This document shows, piece by piece, positions 54,800-63,900 of a stretch of DNA of 64,000 bases; positions within the stretch are counted from its first letter, which is position 1; each line of letters opens with the position of its first letter. This DNA comes from Loktanella fryxellensis (lineage in GTDB: Bacteria; Pseudomonadota; Alphaproteobacteria; Rhodobacterales; Rhodobacteraceae): positions 1-64,000 of the forward strand of contig NZ_FOCI01000018.1 of NCBI RefSeq assembly GCF_900110065.1. The letters are read 5' to 3'. The notes under the pieces were generated by a model. It had not been told where the DNA came from and searched no databases. It saw nothing but the letters and a program-made list of their open reading frames with translations. A program made the translations under genes and the position numbers.

Positions 54800-56851
54800 A
54801 TGACGAATATTGTCGTTCCCGATAAGACTGTCCTCATCACGACCGATGTCTTCGACACGCTCTTGTTGCGCAGCATCCGGTCGGAAACATCGCGGATCGA
54901 CATCGCAGAACGGATGTTTTCCCGGTCCCTGCGGGACCACGGTCATGACGTGTCCAGTGACCTGCTGATCCGGGCGCGCCGCTCTGCACAGAAGCTGGCG
55001 TTTCTGGCCATGGGACGCAGTACCATCCCGCAGGAGGTGCGACTGGCCGACATCGTTGCGCGGCAGTTGGCTATTCTAGGTTTGCCTGCCGGCTTTGCCG
55101 ATATGCGATTGCGCATGGAGGTCGAGGTCGAGATGCAGTCCCTGTCGGCCAATCGCACCTTGGCAGATCGTCTGCGCCAAGAGCGGCAGAAGGGGCGCCG
55201 CATCGTTGCCGTCAGCGACACGACCCTGTCCACGGAACAGGTCGCCACCTTGATCCGTCACTTCCACGGTGATCTGGTCGATGCAGTCTATGCGAGCGCG
55301 GATCATGGCTGCACGAAGCATCGCGGTGAGTTTTTCGATGTCGTGGCCGCCGCCGAGGGAGTGGCGGCAGGCGACATGTTCCACATCGGCGACGATCCAA
55401 GGGCCGATGTCGCAGTTCCGGCGACCCTTGGCATCGCCACGTGTCACGTGCCCCGGCCCCGGGCCCTGGCCTATGTCCGCAAACTGAATGCAGCCGCGGT
55501 CATGCTGCGCCGCAAGGCGGCGCGCAACCGTCCTGCCGTGCGGACAGGGCCGTCCGTGTCCGTACCGATGGAGATTGCGGACAGTGCCCACGCCTTTGGC
55601 CGCGCGGTGTTCGGGCCCATCATGGCCGAGATGTCGCTGCTGATCTGGCTTTATGGAGTCGAAGCCCAACGCTCCGGACAAGCGCCGTTGCTGTTTTGCA
55701 TGCGCGGCGGCATGGGCATGCGTCTGGCCTTTGACCGGACCGTTGCCAGACTGGCACTGCCGCAGGATGTCACGACCCGTCTGCTCTATGTCTCGCGGCT
55801 GATCGCGGCCCGAAGTGCCATCCTGCAGGAGAGTCCATCCGCACTTGCGGAAATTGGCTACGAGTTTCGCGATCAGCCGATGAGCATGGTTGCGCGCGCA
55901 CTCGGCGGACGGTCCTACACTCTGCCAGACGCATGGTCGCAGCCTTTCGACGGCCCCACATTCCTCGACCTGCTGAACTCTCCCACAGGTGACGACATCC
56001 TGGACGACATCATGCAGCAGGACGCACTCTTTGCGCGCCATCTGGACGATGTCTGCGCCGGTGCGCATCGCGTTATCCTGTGCGATACTGGACTGTACGG
56101 AAGCACGCTGCGGCTTCTGTCGGACGGGTTTCCGGACAAGCGCTTCGAAGGTCTGCAGATTGCACGGGTCAACTACAAGCGCCAGAGCACGTCTCACTTT
56201 CCAAGGCTGACGGGCCTCTTCGTCGAAGGGCATGGCTACAATCCGTTCGATGCCCCCACGGTCGTCCTGCGGTTCTGGCATCTGATCGAATCCGTCTTCG
56301 AGCCCGACCTCCCGTCGGTCCGGCACTTTTCCAAAAGCACCGACGGGCTTGTCTCGACGAACAGCAAGCACCCCGATGGCAATGCGGAGGATATGTTCGG
56401 CGCCTTGATGCGCGGCGCCCTGTCCTACATCGACGACCTGCCAGCCGTGGCGGGCGGCGCCCAGGCCATGGCCGATGCGGGGCCCGCCTGGGTCCGCTTG
56501 CGCAAGGCCATTCTACGTCCCGATGCAAACGATCTGCGGATCCTGTCCGTGGGATCCCGATCCATCGATTTCGGCAGGGATGACAAGGTCGATCTCAACT
56601 CTGCGACCACCGGTCTGTCGAAGCTGGAGATCCTCACGACCCTGAAGGGCGCATTCTGGCGTGAGGGTGTCATATCCCGCCACTTTCCGATCCTGAAGCA
56701 TGTCATTCTGCCCGTGCTGGAGATGACGCAAACGGCGAAATCGCTATTCGCCGTACGCAGGGGCAGTGGTGGGTCAGCGGACGCAGTACCAAGGACCGCC
56801 TCGCAGGAACCGGCCCCCCCCTTCCATACGGCCAAGGAACCCTTGGTCTGA
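54800..56851 (+). CDS. HAD-superfamily hydrolase with large C-terminal domain
   Basis: A 683-residue protein. Residues 1-~225 are a HAD phosphatase: TTDVFDTLLLR (nucleophile Asp16), AVSDTTLS (motif II, Ser139-Asp140 region), the Lys in CTKHRG (173) and HIGDDPRADV (Asp198-Asp199). An insert of ~100 residues after motif I forms a helical cap. The remaining 450 residues include a second conserved-looking region (LLFCMRGGMGMRLAF; VILCDTGLYGSTLRLL) and match the layout of large HAD proteins found in capsule/O-antigen loci (COG5610-like), where their role is unclear. Perhaps it removes phosphate from a glycan or lipid-linked intermediate. It stands alone, so no operon partner is evident. Confidence 0.75.
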   Translation: MTNIVVPDKTVLITTDVFDTLLLRSIRSETSRIDIAERMFSRSLRDHGHDVSSDLLIRARRSAQKLAFLAMGRSTIPQEVRLADIVARQLAILGLPAGFADMRLRMEVEVEMQSLSANRTLADRLRQERQKGRRIVAVSDTTLSTEQVATLIRHFHGDLVDAVYASADHGCTKHRGEFFDVVAAAEGVAAGDMFHIGDDPRADVAVPATLGIATCHVPRPRALAYVRKLNAAAVMLRRKAARNRPAVRTGPSVSVPMEIADSAHAFGRAVFGPIMAEMSLLIWLYGVEAQRSGQAPLLFCMRGGMGMRLAFDRTVARLALPQDVTTRLLYVSRLIAARSAILQESPSALAEIGYEFRDQPMSMVARALGGRSYTLPDAWSQPFDGPTFLDLLNSPTGDDILDDIMQQDALFARHLDDVCAGAHRVILCDTGLYGSTLRLLSDGFPDKRFEGLQIARVNYKRQSTSHFPRLTGLFVEGHGYNPFDAPTVVLRFWHLIESVFEPDLPSVRHFSKSTDGLVSTNSKHPDGNAEDMFGALMRGALSYIDDLPAVAGGAQAMADAGPAWVRLRKAILRPDANDLRILSVGSRSIDFGRDDKVDLNSATTGLSKLEILTTLKGAFWREGVISRHFPILKHVILPVLEMTQTAKSLFAVRRGSGGSADAVPRTASQEPAPPFHTAKEPLV

Positions 56852-57109
56852 CCATGTCACCGGCAGACCCGGTTGGGCTGCGTCGGGATAGGTCTTGACG
56901 ACCGACATGCCACCGTCCTGCGGAACCTATCCGACATAGGGGTGTTGCGTGGCCTGCGGACCAGGCGTGCGTCGGTCATGCACGTTGGTAAGCATTTCCG
57001 CGGCAGGGTCGCGGCAGGGTCCGCCCGCCCGAGGCCATACCATGACCGCGTCAGCGCGGACGGTGCCGGTCCGGCGCGGGGGGCCAGCCCCAGCACAGGA
57101 TGCCCCGTC

Positions 57110-57367
57110 ATGTCACATGCCTTTTCCACCCATGCCCGCGGCCTGTCCAGCCCGGCGGGCCAGCACTTTGCGATCCAGCCCAGCGACGGCGCCGACCTGC
57201 CCCGGCGCCCGCGGGTGATCTATTGCCAGACGGCCGGCACCGCGGTGCTGCGCTGCGAGGCGGGCGTCACGCTGAGCTATGCGCTGGTGCAGGGGCAGAT
57301 CCTGCCGCTGTCCCCCGTGCGGGTGCTGGCGGCCGGCACCACGGCCACGCTGTTCGGCTGGCTGTGA
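57110..57367 (+). CDS. Rcc01079-family spike base protein
   Basis: An 85-residue protein. HFAIQPSDGADLPRRPRVIY, TAGTAVLRCEAGVTLSYALV and ILPLSPVRVLAAGTTATLFG follow the pattern of the Rcc01079 spike base family (TPSDxADLPRxPR...GTAG...LPLxxxRVxATGTTA). In the Rhodobacter capsulatus gene transfer agent this protein is the base of the capsid head spikes that help binding to capsular polysaccharide. AGGA lies about nine bases before the ATG. Its TGA overlaps the next ATG (TGATG), so spike base and fibre gene are coupled. The gene appears intact. Confidence 0.75.
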   Translation: MSHAFSTHARGLSSPAGQHFAIQPSDGADLPRRPRVIYCQTAGTAVLRCEAGVTLSYALVQGQILPLSPVRVLAAGTTATLFGWL

Positions 57368-59103
57368 TGCTGGGTCTGGGTCCGGTGGACGTGGTGCTGC
57401 GCCAGATGCGGGGACCCGTCGGTCCGCCCGGGCTGCAGCATCTGGTGATCCTGGCCTACGGCCAGTCGAACGAGGCGGGCAGCACGCTGACCAGCGGCAG
57501 TTTCATCGACCCTGTGCTGGATCAGGACGCCAGCGGGCGCATCCGCGTCTGGAACCCGACGGCGGCCCGCGACGATGCCGCCGTGCAGCCCCTTGTCTGG
57601 CCGGGCACCGGTCAGAACTGTCCTGCGCGGTCGTTCCGTCTGGCGCAGGCCCTGCTGAGCGTCGTGACTGGAAAGATCGTCATCGTGCCGGTGGCCGTCG
57701 GCGGTGCGAAGATGACCGGCGGTCCTCTGGGCCTCGGCGGGTCCAGCTATGCGGTGGCCAAGGCGCGGCTGACCGCCTGTCTGGCCGCATTCCCCGGGGC
57801 CGAGGTCGTCATGTCCTGGACGCAAGGCGAGCAGGACGCGAACGAAAACGTGACGCAGGCGCAGTACACGGCCGCCTTCACCGCCATGCTGGCCGATCTG
57901 CGCAGCGTGCCGGGGGCTGCACGGATGGGCGTGTTCATCCACCAGATGCAGCCGATCCGGTTCATCGCCAACAGCCTCTATGCCGCCGACCGGCCCACGC
58001 GCGTGGCGATCGACGCGGCGCACAAGGCGATCCCGCTGTCCACGGCGCGGACGGTCTTCGTGGGGGCGGATGTGGCTGACACCTTTGCGGGTTACGGCGA
58101 TCCGACCCACTTCGACGCCGCAGGCCACCGGGACGCAGGCAACCGGGCAGCCGTCCTGATGCCCCTGATCCAGACATGGCAGACGACCTTGCCTGCCGTA
58201 CCCGCAGCCCCCGTCATCGTGACGGGCCGGACCATCCGCATCGCGGTGCCGCAGCCACAGCCGCCCGCCTGGGTGGTCGCGTACCGTGAGGCTGGCAGCA
58301 GCGGGGCGTGGACCGAACAGCCGGCATGTCCGCCGGTCTGGACCGACGCGGGCGGTACGTTCGACGTGGCGATCCCAGGCGGCGGCGCGGTGGACGTGCG
58401 GCTGCACGCGCGGTCCTTTGCGGGGACCAGTGCACCGTCGGCGGTCGTCCGGGTCGCGGCGATCGCGGCCCCGCCGGCAGCCGCATGGTGGCATCCGCTG
58501 GCGCTGATCCATCTGGACTATCCGGGCGACAGGGCCTTCGTCGCGGGCACCGCCTATGCCAGCATGGCGGCGGCCCGCGCCGCGGGCGCCGTGGTGCAGA
58601 CCGGTGGCCTCGACCGGGTGCCGATCGCTGTGCCCGCCGCGTCGTGGGCGCTGGTGGGGACCGGCGTGACGGGCGGCGGCCTGCCCACGGTCAACCAGCC
58701 GCGCTATCTGGCGGCGGTGGACGACGGGGCCGACGGCGCACCCGTGGACCATCTGGCCTGGCTGGCCGAGGCGCTCTGGGGCACGACCGAGGCCGCGTTC
58801 AACGTGGGCGTCTATACGGACGGCGTCAGCCAGCTGTCCAACATCCCCTCGGCCGACACCAGCAAACCCGCGGGCCGGTCGCAGCCGGTGCGCATGGGGC
58901 TGCGGGCCAAGGCCAACGCCTGCATCGTGGCGATGGACGGTGTGACGCTGGGCACCGACGTGGCCTGCGCGGTGCCGGCCATCACACAGCTGGTCGTGGG
59001 CAACCGCGACAACGGCGGCCGCCCGTGGCAGGGGCAGGTGCATCAGGTCCTGTTCGTCAACGCCGAGATCGATGCGGCCACCCTGAACGCCGCCCTGTCG
59101 TGA
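57367..59103 (+). CDS. Spike/fibre protein with SGNH (sialate O-acetylesterase-like) domain
   Basis: A 578-residue protein. Residues ~24-260 form an SGNH-type esterase: LVILAYGQSNEAG with the catalytic Ser34, WTQGEQDAN (block with Gly/Asn), and GDPTHFDAAGH supplying the Asp-xx-His. The C-terminal part (~260-578) is beta-rich; its last ~110 residues (SQPVRMGLRAKANACIV, ITQLVVGNRDNGGRPWQG) resemble the concanavalin-like modules of phage fibres. No signal peptide. It is coupled to the spike base gene, like the fibre gene (GhsB) of the R. capsulatus head-spike operon, and might deacetylate polysaccharide on the target cell. Confidence 0.75.
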   Translation: MLGLGPVDVVLRQMRGPVGPPGLQHLVILAYGQSNEAGSTLTSGSFIDPVLDQDASGRIRVWNPTAARDDAAVQPLVWPGTGQNCPARSFRLAQALLSVVTGKIVIVPVAVGGAKMTGGPLGLGGSSYAVAKARLTACLAAFPGAEVVMSWTQGEQDANENVTQAQYTAAFTAMLADLRSVPGAARMGVFIHQMQPIRFIANSLYAADRPTRVAIDAAHKAIPLSTARTVFVGADVADTFAGYGDPTHFDAAGHRDAGNRAAVLMPLIQTWQTTLPAVPAAPVIVTGRTIRIAVPQPQPPAWVVAYREAGSSGAWTEQPACPPVWTDAGGTFDVAIPGGGAVDVRLHARSFAGTSAPSAVVRVAAIAAPPAAAWWHPLALIHLDYPGDRAFVAGTAYASMAAARAAGAVVQTGGLDRVPIAVPAASWALVGTGVTGGGLPTVNQPRYLAAVDDGADGAPVDHLAWLAEALWGTTEAAFNVGVYTDGVSQLSNIPSADTSKPAGRSQPVRMGLRAKANACIVAMDGVTLGTDVACAVPAITQLVVGNRDNGGRPWQGQVHQVLFVNAEIDAATLNAALS

Positions 59104-59110
59104 ACTAGGT

Positions 59111-59134
59111 CCGCGGCGGGGCCCGCGGCGGGGC
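59111..59134. repeat. 12-bp tandem repeat after the fibre gene
   Basis: CCGCGGCGGGGC occurs twice back to back (59111-59122, 59123-59134), eight bases after the fibre stop. CCGCGG ends can also pair to form a hairpin, so it may act in termination; there is no T run. Confidence 0.6.
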
Positions 59135-59182
59135 TGCGATGCGGGCTTGACCTTGCTGCACGGCAGAGAGGACAAGTCCGCC

Positions 59183-59908
59183 ATGAAATCCCTCGTCCGC
59201 CGCCTGCTGGGTCGCCCCGGCCCCCCGCCGCCGGTCCCCTATGTGCCACCCGCCCCGGACGGCATCCTCAGCGTCGTCGGCGACGTGCATGGCTGTGCGG
59301 CGCAGATGCACCGGCTGCTGGCGCATCTGCCCGGGCAGATCGTGCTGGTGGGCGACATCGTCGACCGGGGCGAGAACGTCCGCAGAGCGCTGGAGCTGGC
59401 GCTGGACCGGCCCGAGGTGATCTGCCTGCGCGGCAACCACGAAGAGATGCTGCTGAATTTCCTCGACGATCCACTGGAAAAGGGGCCTGCCTGGCTGCGT
59501 CATGGCGGGTTGCAGACCCTGGCCAGCTACGGCGTGAAGGGCGATCTGGTGCGGGAGGCCCTGCCGCATCTGCGCGACGCGCTGATGACGGCCATGGGCG
59601 ATGCGACCATCGCCTGGCTGCGCAACAGGCCCTTGCTGCACGTGTCCGGCACGGTCGGCGTGACCCATGCGGGGGCCGATCCCGCCCGCCCGTTGGCGGT
59701 GCAGGACCGCGCGCTGGTCTGGGGACACCCGGATTGCGCCCGGGTGCCGCGGCAGGACGGCATGTGGATCGTGCAGGGGCATGTCATCGTGCCGGTCCCC
59801 GACATCCGCCAATCCGTCATCTTCGTCGATACCGGGGCCTATGCGGGCGGGCGGCTCAGTGCCGTCATTCTGGGGGACGGGGATCTGCGTTTCGTTTATG
59901 CGCCCTGA
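59183..59908 (+). CDS. PPP-family metallophosphoesterase (serine/threonine phosphatase)
   Basis: A 241-residue phosphatase. SVVGDVHGC, LVGDIVDRGENV and LRGNHEEML are the three PPP metal-site motifs, and VTHAGADP and IVQGHVIVP provide the later histidines. It is the size of bacterial PrpA/ApaH-like enzymes. Fused basic/proline-rich residues 1-27 are unusual but soluble. It lies between the spike operon and manC; a role in dephosphorylating capsule regulatory proteins or sugars is only a guess. The start at 59183 gives GAGAGGA eleven bases upstream. Confidence 0.85.
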   Translation: MKSLVRRLLGRPGPPPPVPYVPPAPDGILSVVGDVHGCAAQMHRLLAHLPGQIVLVGDIVDRGENVRRALELALDRPEVICLRGNHEEMLLNFLDDPLEKGPAWLRHGGLQTLASYGVKGDLVREALPHLRDALMTAMGDATIAWLRNRPLLHVSGTVGVTHAGADPARPLAVQDRALVWGHPDCARVPRQDGMWIVQGHVIVPVPDIRQSVIFVDTGAYAGGRLSAVILGDGDLRFVYAP

Positions 59909-60178
59909 CGCGTCATGCGGCTGCAAGGCTGGAAAAAGATCGTTTCCTGTGCAGAGATCGCATCCGTCAGCCCAACTGCCAGCTGCATGATTGACACGGA
60001 ACGGTGTAGCCCGGCATGCGTTCTCGGTGTCGGATGGCCCATTCCGGGCCAAGGTCTGCGATGGCTGCGAATGGCCGAACGTCGTTAACTGCCATTGCGC
60101 CGGGATGAGGGCCCGACGCATACACACGTCACATTGCAAGGCGATATTGCGTCGGACATGTTCAAGGAAGGACAATCC

Positions 60179-61606
60179 ATGATTACCCCGGTTCTGTTGT
60201 GCGGTGGCGCTGGCACGCGGTTGTGGCCGATTTCGCGCAAGAGCTTTCCCAAGCAGTTCGTGCCCCTGACCGGGGAACAGAGCCTGTTCGCCGCCTCGGC
60301 CGCGAGACTGACCGGCCCGGATTACGCGGCACCGGTGGTGGTCACGGGATCGGACTTCCGCTTCATCGTCACCGAACAGTTGCTGGCGGCGGGGATCGAT
60401 CCGGGCACCGTCCTGATCGAGCCCAGTGCCCGCAACACCGCCCCCGCCGTGCTGGCCGCCGCCCTGATGCTGGCGCAGACCGACCCGGACGCGCTGATGC
60501 TGGTGGCCCCGTCGGATCACGCGATCAGCGATCCGGCGGTGTTCCGCGCCACCGTGGCCCGCGCCGTACCCGCGGCAAAGGCCGGGCGCATCGTGACCTT
60601 CGGGATCAGCCCGACCCATGCGGAAACCGGCTATGGCTGGCTGGAACTGTCTGCCACGGCCGGTGCGGACGCGGTACCGCTGAGCCGCTTTGTCGAAAAG
60701 CCAGACGCCGCCGCCGCCGCGCGGATGCTGGAGGCCGGTCATTTCCTGTGGAACGCCGGCATCTTCCTGTTCACGGCCGCCACCTTCGTCGCCGCGGCCC
60801 GGACCCATGCGCCAGACCTGATGGCCCCGGTCGAGGCGGCATTGCGTCAAGCGCAGCCGGATCTGGGGTTCCTGCGCCTCGATCCCGCGGCCTGGGACGC
60901 CGTGCCGTCGATCTCGGTCGATTATGCGGTGATGGAACGCGCCGACAATCTGTCGGTGGTGGCCTATGACGCGGGCTGGAACGATCTGGGCGGCTGGGAC
61001 GCGGTCGCGCGAGAGATGGGCACGGACGCGGACGGCGTCGCCGTCGCGGGGGCCGTGACGGCGATCGACTGCCACGACACCCTGCTGCGGTCCGACAGCG
61101 ACGGCGTCGAACTGGTGGGGATCGGCCTGCGCGACATCATCGTGGTGGCGATGGACGATGCGGTGCTGGTCGCAGACCGGGGTCGCGCGCAGGACGTCAA
61201 GATCGCGGTGGAACGCCTGAAGGCCAAGGGTGCGCTGCAGGCCGAGGCCTTTGCCCGCGACCACCGCCCCTGGGGCCATTTCGAGACGCTGGCGCTGGAC
61301 AGCCGGTTCCAGGTGAAGCGGATCGTGGTGAAACCGGGTGCCGCCCTGTCGCTGCAGAGCCACCACCACCGGTCGGAACACTGGATCGTGGTGTCCGGCA
61401 CCGCCCGCGTCACGGTCGATCAGGAGGTGAAGCTGCTGACCGAGAACCAGTCCGTCTACATCCCGCTGGGCGCCGTGCACCGGATGGAGAACCCCGGCAA
61501 GGTGCCGATGGTCCTGATCGAGGTCCAGACCGGCGCCTATCTGGGCGAGGACGACATCATCCGCTACGAGGACGTCTATGCCCGCGGGCAGGGGGCCAAG
61601 GGGTGA
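60179..61606 (+). CDS. manC: Mannose-1-phosphate guanylyltransferase/mannose-6-phosphate isomerase
   Basis: A 475-residue bifunctional enzyme. VLLCGGAGTRLWPISRKSFPKQF is the nucleotidyltransferase signature, LIEPSARNTAPAV and RFVEKPD lie in the sugar site, and a type II isomerase cupin domain occupies ~350-475 (RPWGHFETL; LQSHHHRSEHWIVVSG with metal-binding histidines). It makes mannose 6-phosphate and GDP-mannose for the glycan. AAGGAAGGA lies just before the ATG at 60179. The 270-base upstream gap includes TTGACA (59991-59996) without a good -10. A 16-base duplication covers its stop. Confidence 0.95.
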   Translation: MITPVLLCGGAGTRLWPISRKSFPKQFVPLTGEQSLFAASAARLTGPDYAAPVVVTGSDFRFIVTEQLLAAGIDPGTVLIEPSARNTAPAVLAAALMLAQTDPDALMLVAPSDHAISDPAVFRATVARAVPAAKAGRIVTFGISPTHAETGYGWLELSATAGADAVPLSRFVEKPDAAAAARMLEAGHFLWNAGIFLFTAATFVAAARTHAPDLMAPVEAALRQAQPDLGFLRLDPAAWDAVPSISVDYAVMERADNLSVVAYDAGWNDLGGWDAVAREMGTDADGVAVAGAVTAIDCHDTLLRSDSDGVELVGIGLRDIIVVAMDDAVLVADRGRAQDVKIAVERLKAKGALQAEAFARDHRPWGHFETLALDSRFQVKRIVVKPGAALSLQSHHHRSEHWIVVSGTARVTVDQEVKLLTENQSVYIPLGAVHRMENPGKVPMVLIEVQTGAYLGEDDIIRYEDVYARGQGAKG

Positions 61607-61623
61607 GGGGGGCCAAGGGGTGA
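61591..61623. repeat. Tandem duplication over the manC stop
   Basis: GGGGGCCAAGGGGTGA (61591-61606, the last codons and stop of manC) is repeated with one extra G at 61607-61623. The second copy is out of frame and non-coding. A recent slippage event is likely; manC is intact. Confidence 0.8.
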
Positions 61624-61648
61624 CGGTGAACGCTTGGTCGGTCTGCCG

Positions 61649-62800
61649 ATGACCACCGCCCCCCGCGTCGCCCTCATCCACTACTGGCTCGTCGGCATGC
61701 GCGGCGGAGAGAAGGTGCTGGAGGCGCTGTGCCGGATGTATCCGCAGGCGGACATCTTCACCCATGTCCACGACTCGGCGGCGATGAGCGATACGATCCG
61801 GGCGCACCGGGTGACGCAGACCTCGGTCGGGCGGCTGCCATTCGCGAAGCGGATGTATCAGTCCTACCTGCCCTTCATGCCCGGCGCCCTCGAGGCGCTG
61901 GACCTGACCGGCTACGACCTCGTCATCTCGTCCGAGGCGGGGCCGGCCAAGGGGGTCATCGTCCCCCCTGATGCGTTCCATCTGTGCTACGTCCATTCGC
62001 CGATGCGGTATCTGTGGGATCAGTACAACGTCTACCGCGACGGGGCCGGGATGCTGACGCGCGCCGCGATGCCGCTGCTGGCGCCGCGGTTGCGGATGTG
62101 GGACGTCACCTCGGCCGCGCGGGTGGACAGCTTTCTTGCCAATTCGACCCATGTGGCCAACCGGGTGAACAAGTACTGGCGGCGTGATGCGGCCGTGGTG
62201 CACCCGCCTGTCGATGTGGCGGCCTTTGCCCCGGTGCCGCGTGCGGAGCATGGCGACTTCTACCTCTGGGCAGGGGAGCTTGCCCCCTACAAGCGCCCCG
62301 ACCTGGCCATCGCCGCGTTCCGCGAACTGGGCCTGCCGCTGGTGATGATCGGCGGCCCCGAAAAGACCCGCGCCCGCCTTGCGGCCACGGCCCCTGACAA
62401 CGTCACCCTGCTGGGCAAGACCGACTTCGCCACGCTGAAATCCCACATGGCGCGCTGCCGGGCGCTGATCTTTCCCGGCGAGGAGGATTTCGGTCTGGTC
62501 CCGGTCGAGGTCATGGCCTCCGGCCGGCCGGTCATCGCTTATGGCCGCGGCGGTGCGCTGGACACGGTGATCGACGGCGAGACCGGATTGCTGTTCCGCG
62601 ACCAGTCGGTCGACGGGCTGGTGACGGCGGTGCGCGATTTCGAGGCATCGGGTCTGGCCGATGCGGACCCCGCACGGCTGGTGGCCCACGCGGGACAGTT
62701 CGACGAGGCGGCGTTTCGGCGGGGCGTGCTGGGAGCTTTGGAAGCGACAAATTTAGGTATCAATCCAGTAATACACGAAAATGCAAATTTTATTTTATGA
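61649..62800 (+). CDS. Family 4 glycosyltransferase
   Basis: A 383-residue GT-B glycosyltransferase. The N-terminal half (ALIHYWLVGMRGGEKVLEALC; VHSPMRYLWDQY) is the acceptor domain, and the C-terminal half has the EX7E-type donor site (FPGEEDFGLVPVEVMASGRPVIAYGRGGALDTVIDGETGLLF). It probably transfers mannose or a related residue using the GDP-mannose of manC upstream. The start was placed at 61649 (frame also open to a TTG at 61634). The last ~25 residues (EATNLGINPVIHENANFIL) are encoded by A+T-rich DNA unlike the rest, and the stop overlaps the next gene. Confidence 0.85.
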   Translation: MTTAPRVALIHYWLVGMRGGEKVLEALCRMYPQADIFTHVHDSAAMSDTIRAHRVTQTSVGRLPFAKRMYQSYLPFMPGALEALDLTGYDLVISSEAGPAKGVIVPPDAFHLCYVHSPMRYLWDQYNVYRDGAGMLTRAAMPLLAPRLRMWDVTSAARVDSFLANSTHVANRVNKYWRRDAAVVHPPVDVAAFAPVPRAEHGDFYLWAGELAPYKRPDLAIAAFRELGLPLVMIGGPEKTRARLAATAPDNVTLLGKTDFATLKSHMARCRALIFPGEEDFGLVPVEVMASGRPVIAYGRGGALDTVIDGETGLLFRDQSVDGLVTAVRDFEASGLADADPARLVAHAGQFDEAAFRRGVLGALEATNLGINPVIHENANFIL

Positions 62801-63900
62801 AACAACAAGATTCGAAGCGTATTGGCATTCTTACCCTGCCGTTCAACGGTAATTACGGCGGCATGATTCAATCTGTGGCACTATACAGATTTCTTGAACA
62901 ACAGGGAATGGAGCCAATTATTTTGCGCAAGAAGCTGTGGCGGCCCAAGTGGCAACGCCCCATTCTGGCTTTTCTGCGAAAAATCCCCGGGCAAAACCTG
63001 TTCGGTGTGCGCGAGAGATATATGCGGCAAATGGCCCATGAACTGTTCTTGCGTCAGGTCATGCCATCGATGACACTTCCGATTTATGACACGTCAGGCA
63101 TGTCCCGTATCGCATCACAATTGGATGCTGTGGTGGTGGGCAGTGATCAGGTGTGGCGGGGTTACCTGAAAAATCTAGATTTCCTGAATTATTTTCTGGA
63201 TTTCGTGCCCGATGGTGTGAAGCGCATTTCCTATGCGGCCTCTTTCGGGCTTTCGGATTGGGCAATGCCGCATTTGACAGCGGACGCTTCAAAGCTTCTG
63301 GGTCGTTTTGATGCAATGTCCGTGCGCGAACACAGTGCTATTACCATCTGCCGCGAGACGCTTGAACGGGCAGATGCACACTGCACCCTCGACCCTACCC
63401 TATTGCTAGATGCTGCGGCTTACGAACGGATGATGCCCGTGGGTGACCGGTCAGAACACCGGACAGTCTTGATGTATGTTCTCGACAAAAATGGCGTCAT
63501 GTCCGAAATCGAAATGCGCCTGCGGACAGACGACGGTGATTTGCATACACAGGTAATTGAGAATGGTGAGACAGGGAAAGCCTCGGCAATCTCATTGCCA
63601 GAATGGTTGCGTGCGTTCCGGGATGCCGAGCATGTCCTGACAGACTCCTTTCATGGCATGGTGTTTTCGATCATCTTCCGCAAGAATTTCTATGCTCTCG
63701 GCAACCGCGAACGTGGTTTGGACCGCTTCACCTCTCTTCTGGGGCAGTTGGGGCTCGAGGATCGGTTGGTTCTTGATGATGCCGTGCCGGACAATCTGAG
63801 CCATATCGATTATGCGCCGGTCGAAAAGCGGTTGGCCGTGCTGCAGCAGGACTCAAAAGATTTCCTGCTGAGAGCTCTTCAAGGATCAAATGAGATATGA
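62797..63900 (+). CDS. Polysaccharide pyruvyl transferase family protein
   Basis: A 367-residue protein. IGILTLPFNGNYGGMIQSVALYRFL and VVVGSDQVWRGYLKN mark the family, then ISYAASFGLSDW, MSVREHSAI and VLTDSFHGMVFSIIFRKNF (conserved His). Such enzymes transfer pyruvate from phosphoenolpyruvate to form ketal groups on sugars. Its DNA is clearly less G+C-rich than the rest of the window (for instance 62790-63200), suggesting recent acquisition. The ATG overlaps the glycosyltransferase stop by four bases, so it still joins that operon. Confidence 0.9.
   Translation: MKQQDSKRIGILTLPFNGNYGGMIQSVALYRFLEQQGMEPIILRKKLWRPKWQRPILAFLRKIPGQNLFGVRERYMRQMAHELFLRQVMPSMTLPIYDTSGMSRIASQLDAVVVGSDQVWRGYLKNLDFLNYFLDFVPDGVKRISYAASFGLSDWAMPHLTADASKLLGRFDAMSVREHSAITICRETLERADAHCTLDPTLLLDAAAYERMMPVGDRSEHRTVLMYVLDKNGVMSEIEMRLRTDDGDLHTQVIENGETGKASAISLPEWLRAFRDAEHVLTDSFHGMVFSIIFRKNFYALGNRERGLDRFTSLLGQLGLEDRLVLDDAVPDNLSHIDYAPVEKRLAVLQQDSKDFLLRALQGSNEI

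Noticed and set aside
54529-54903. Leftward 124-codon frame before the HAD gene
   Set aside because: Overlaps the HAD-family start by about 100 bases, lacks a ribosome-binding site and any family similarity.
57277-59184. Leftward open frame of 635 codons opposite the fibre gene
   Set aside because: Antisense to an esterase with a full catalytic set; composition is that of a shadow frame.
59105-62689. Leftward open frame of 1194 codons across the phosphatase, manC and glycosyltransferase genes
   Set aside because: It is antisense to three genes with clear catalytic motifs, has no recognisable family and is rich in His/Arg/Gln, typical of a shadow frame in GC-rich DNA.
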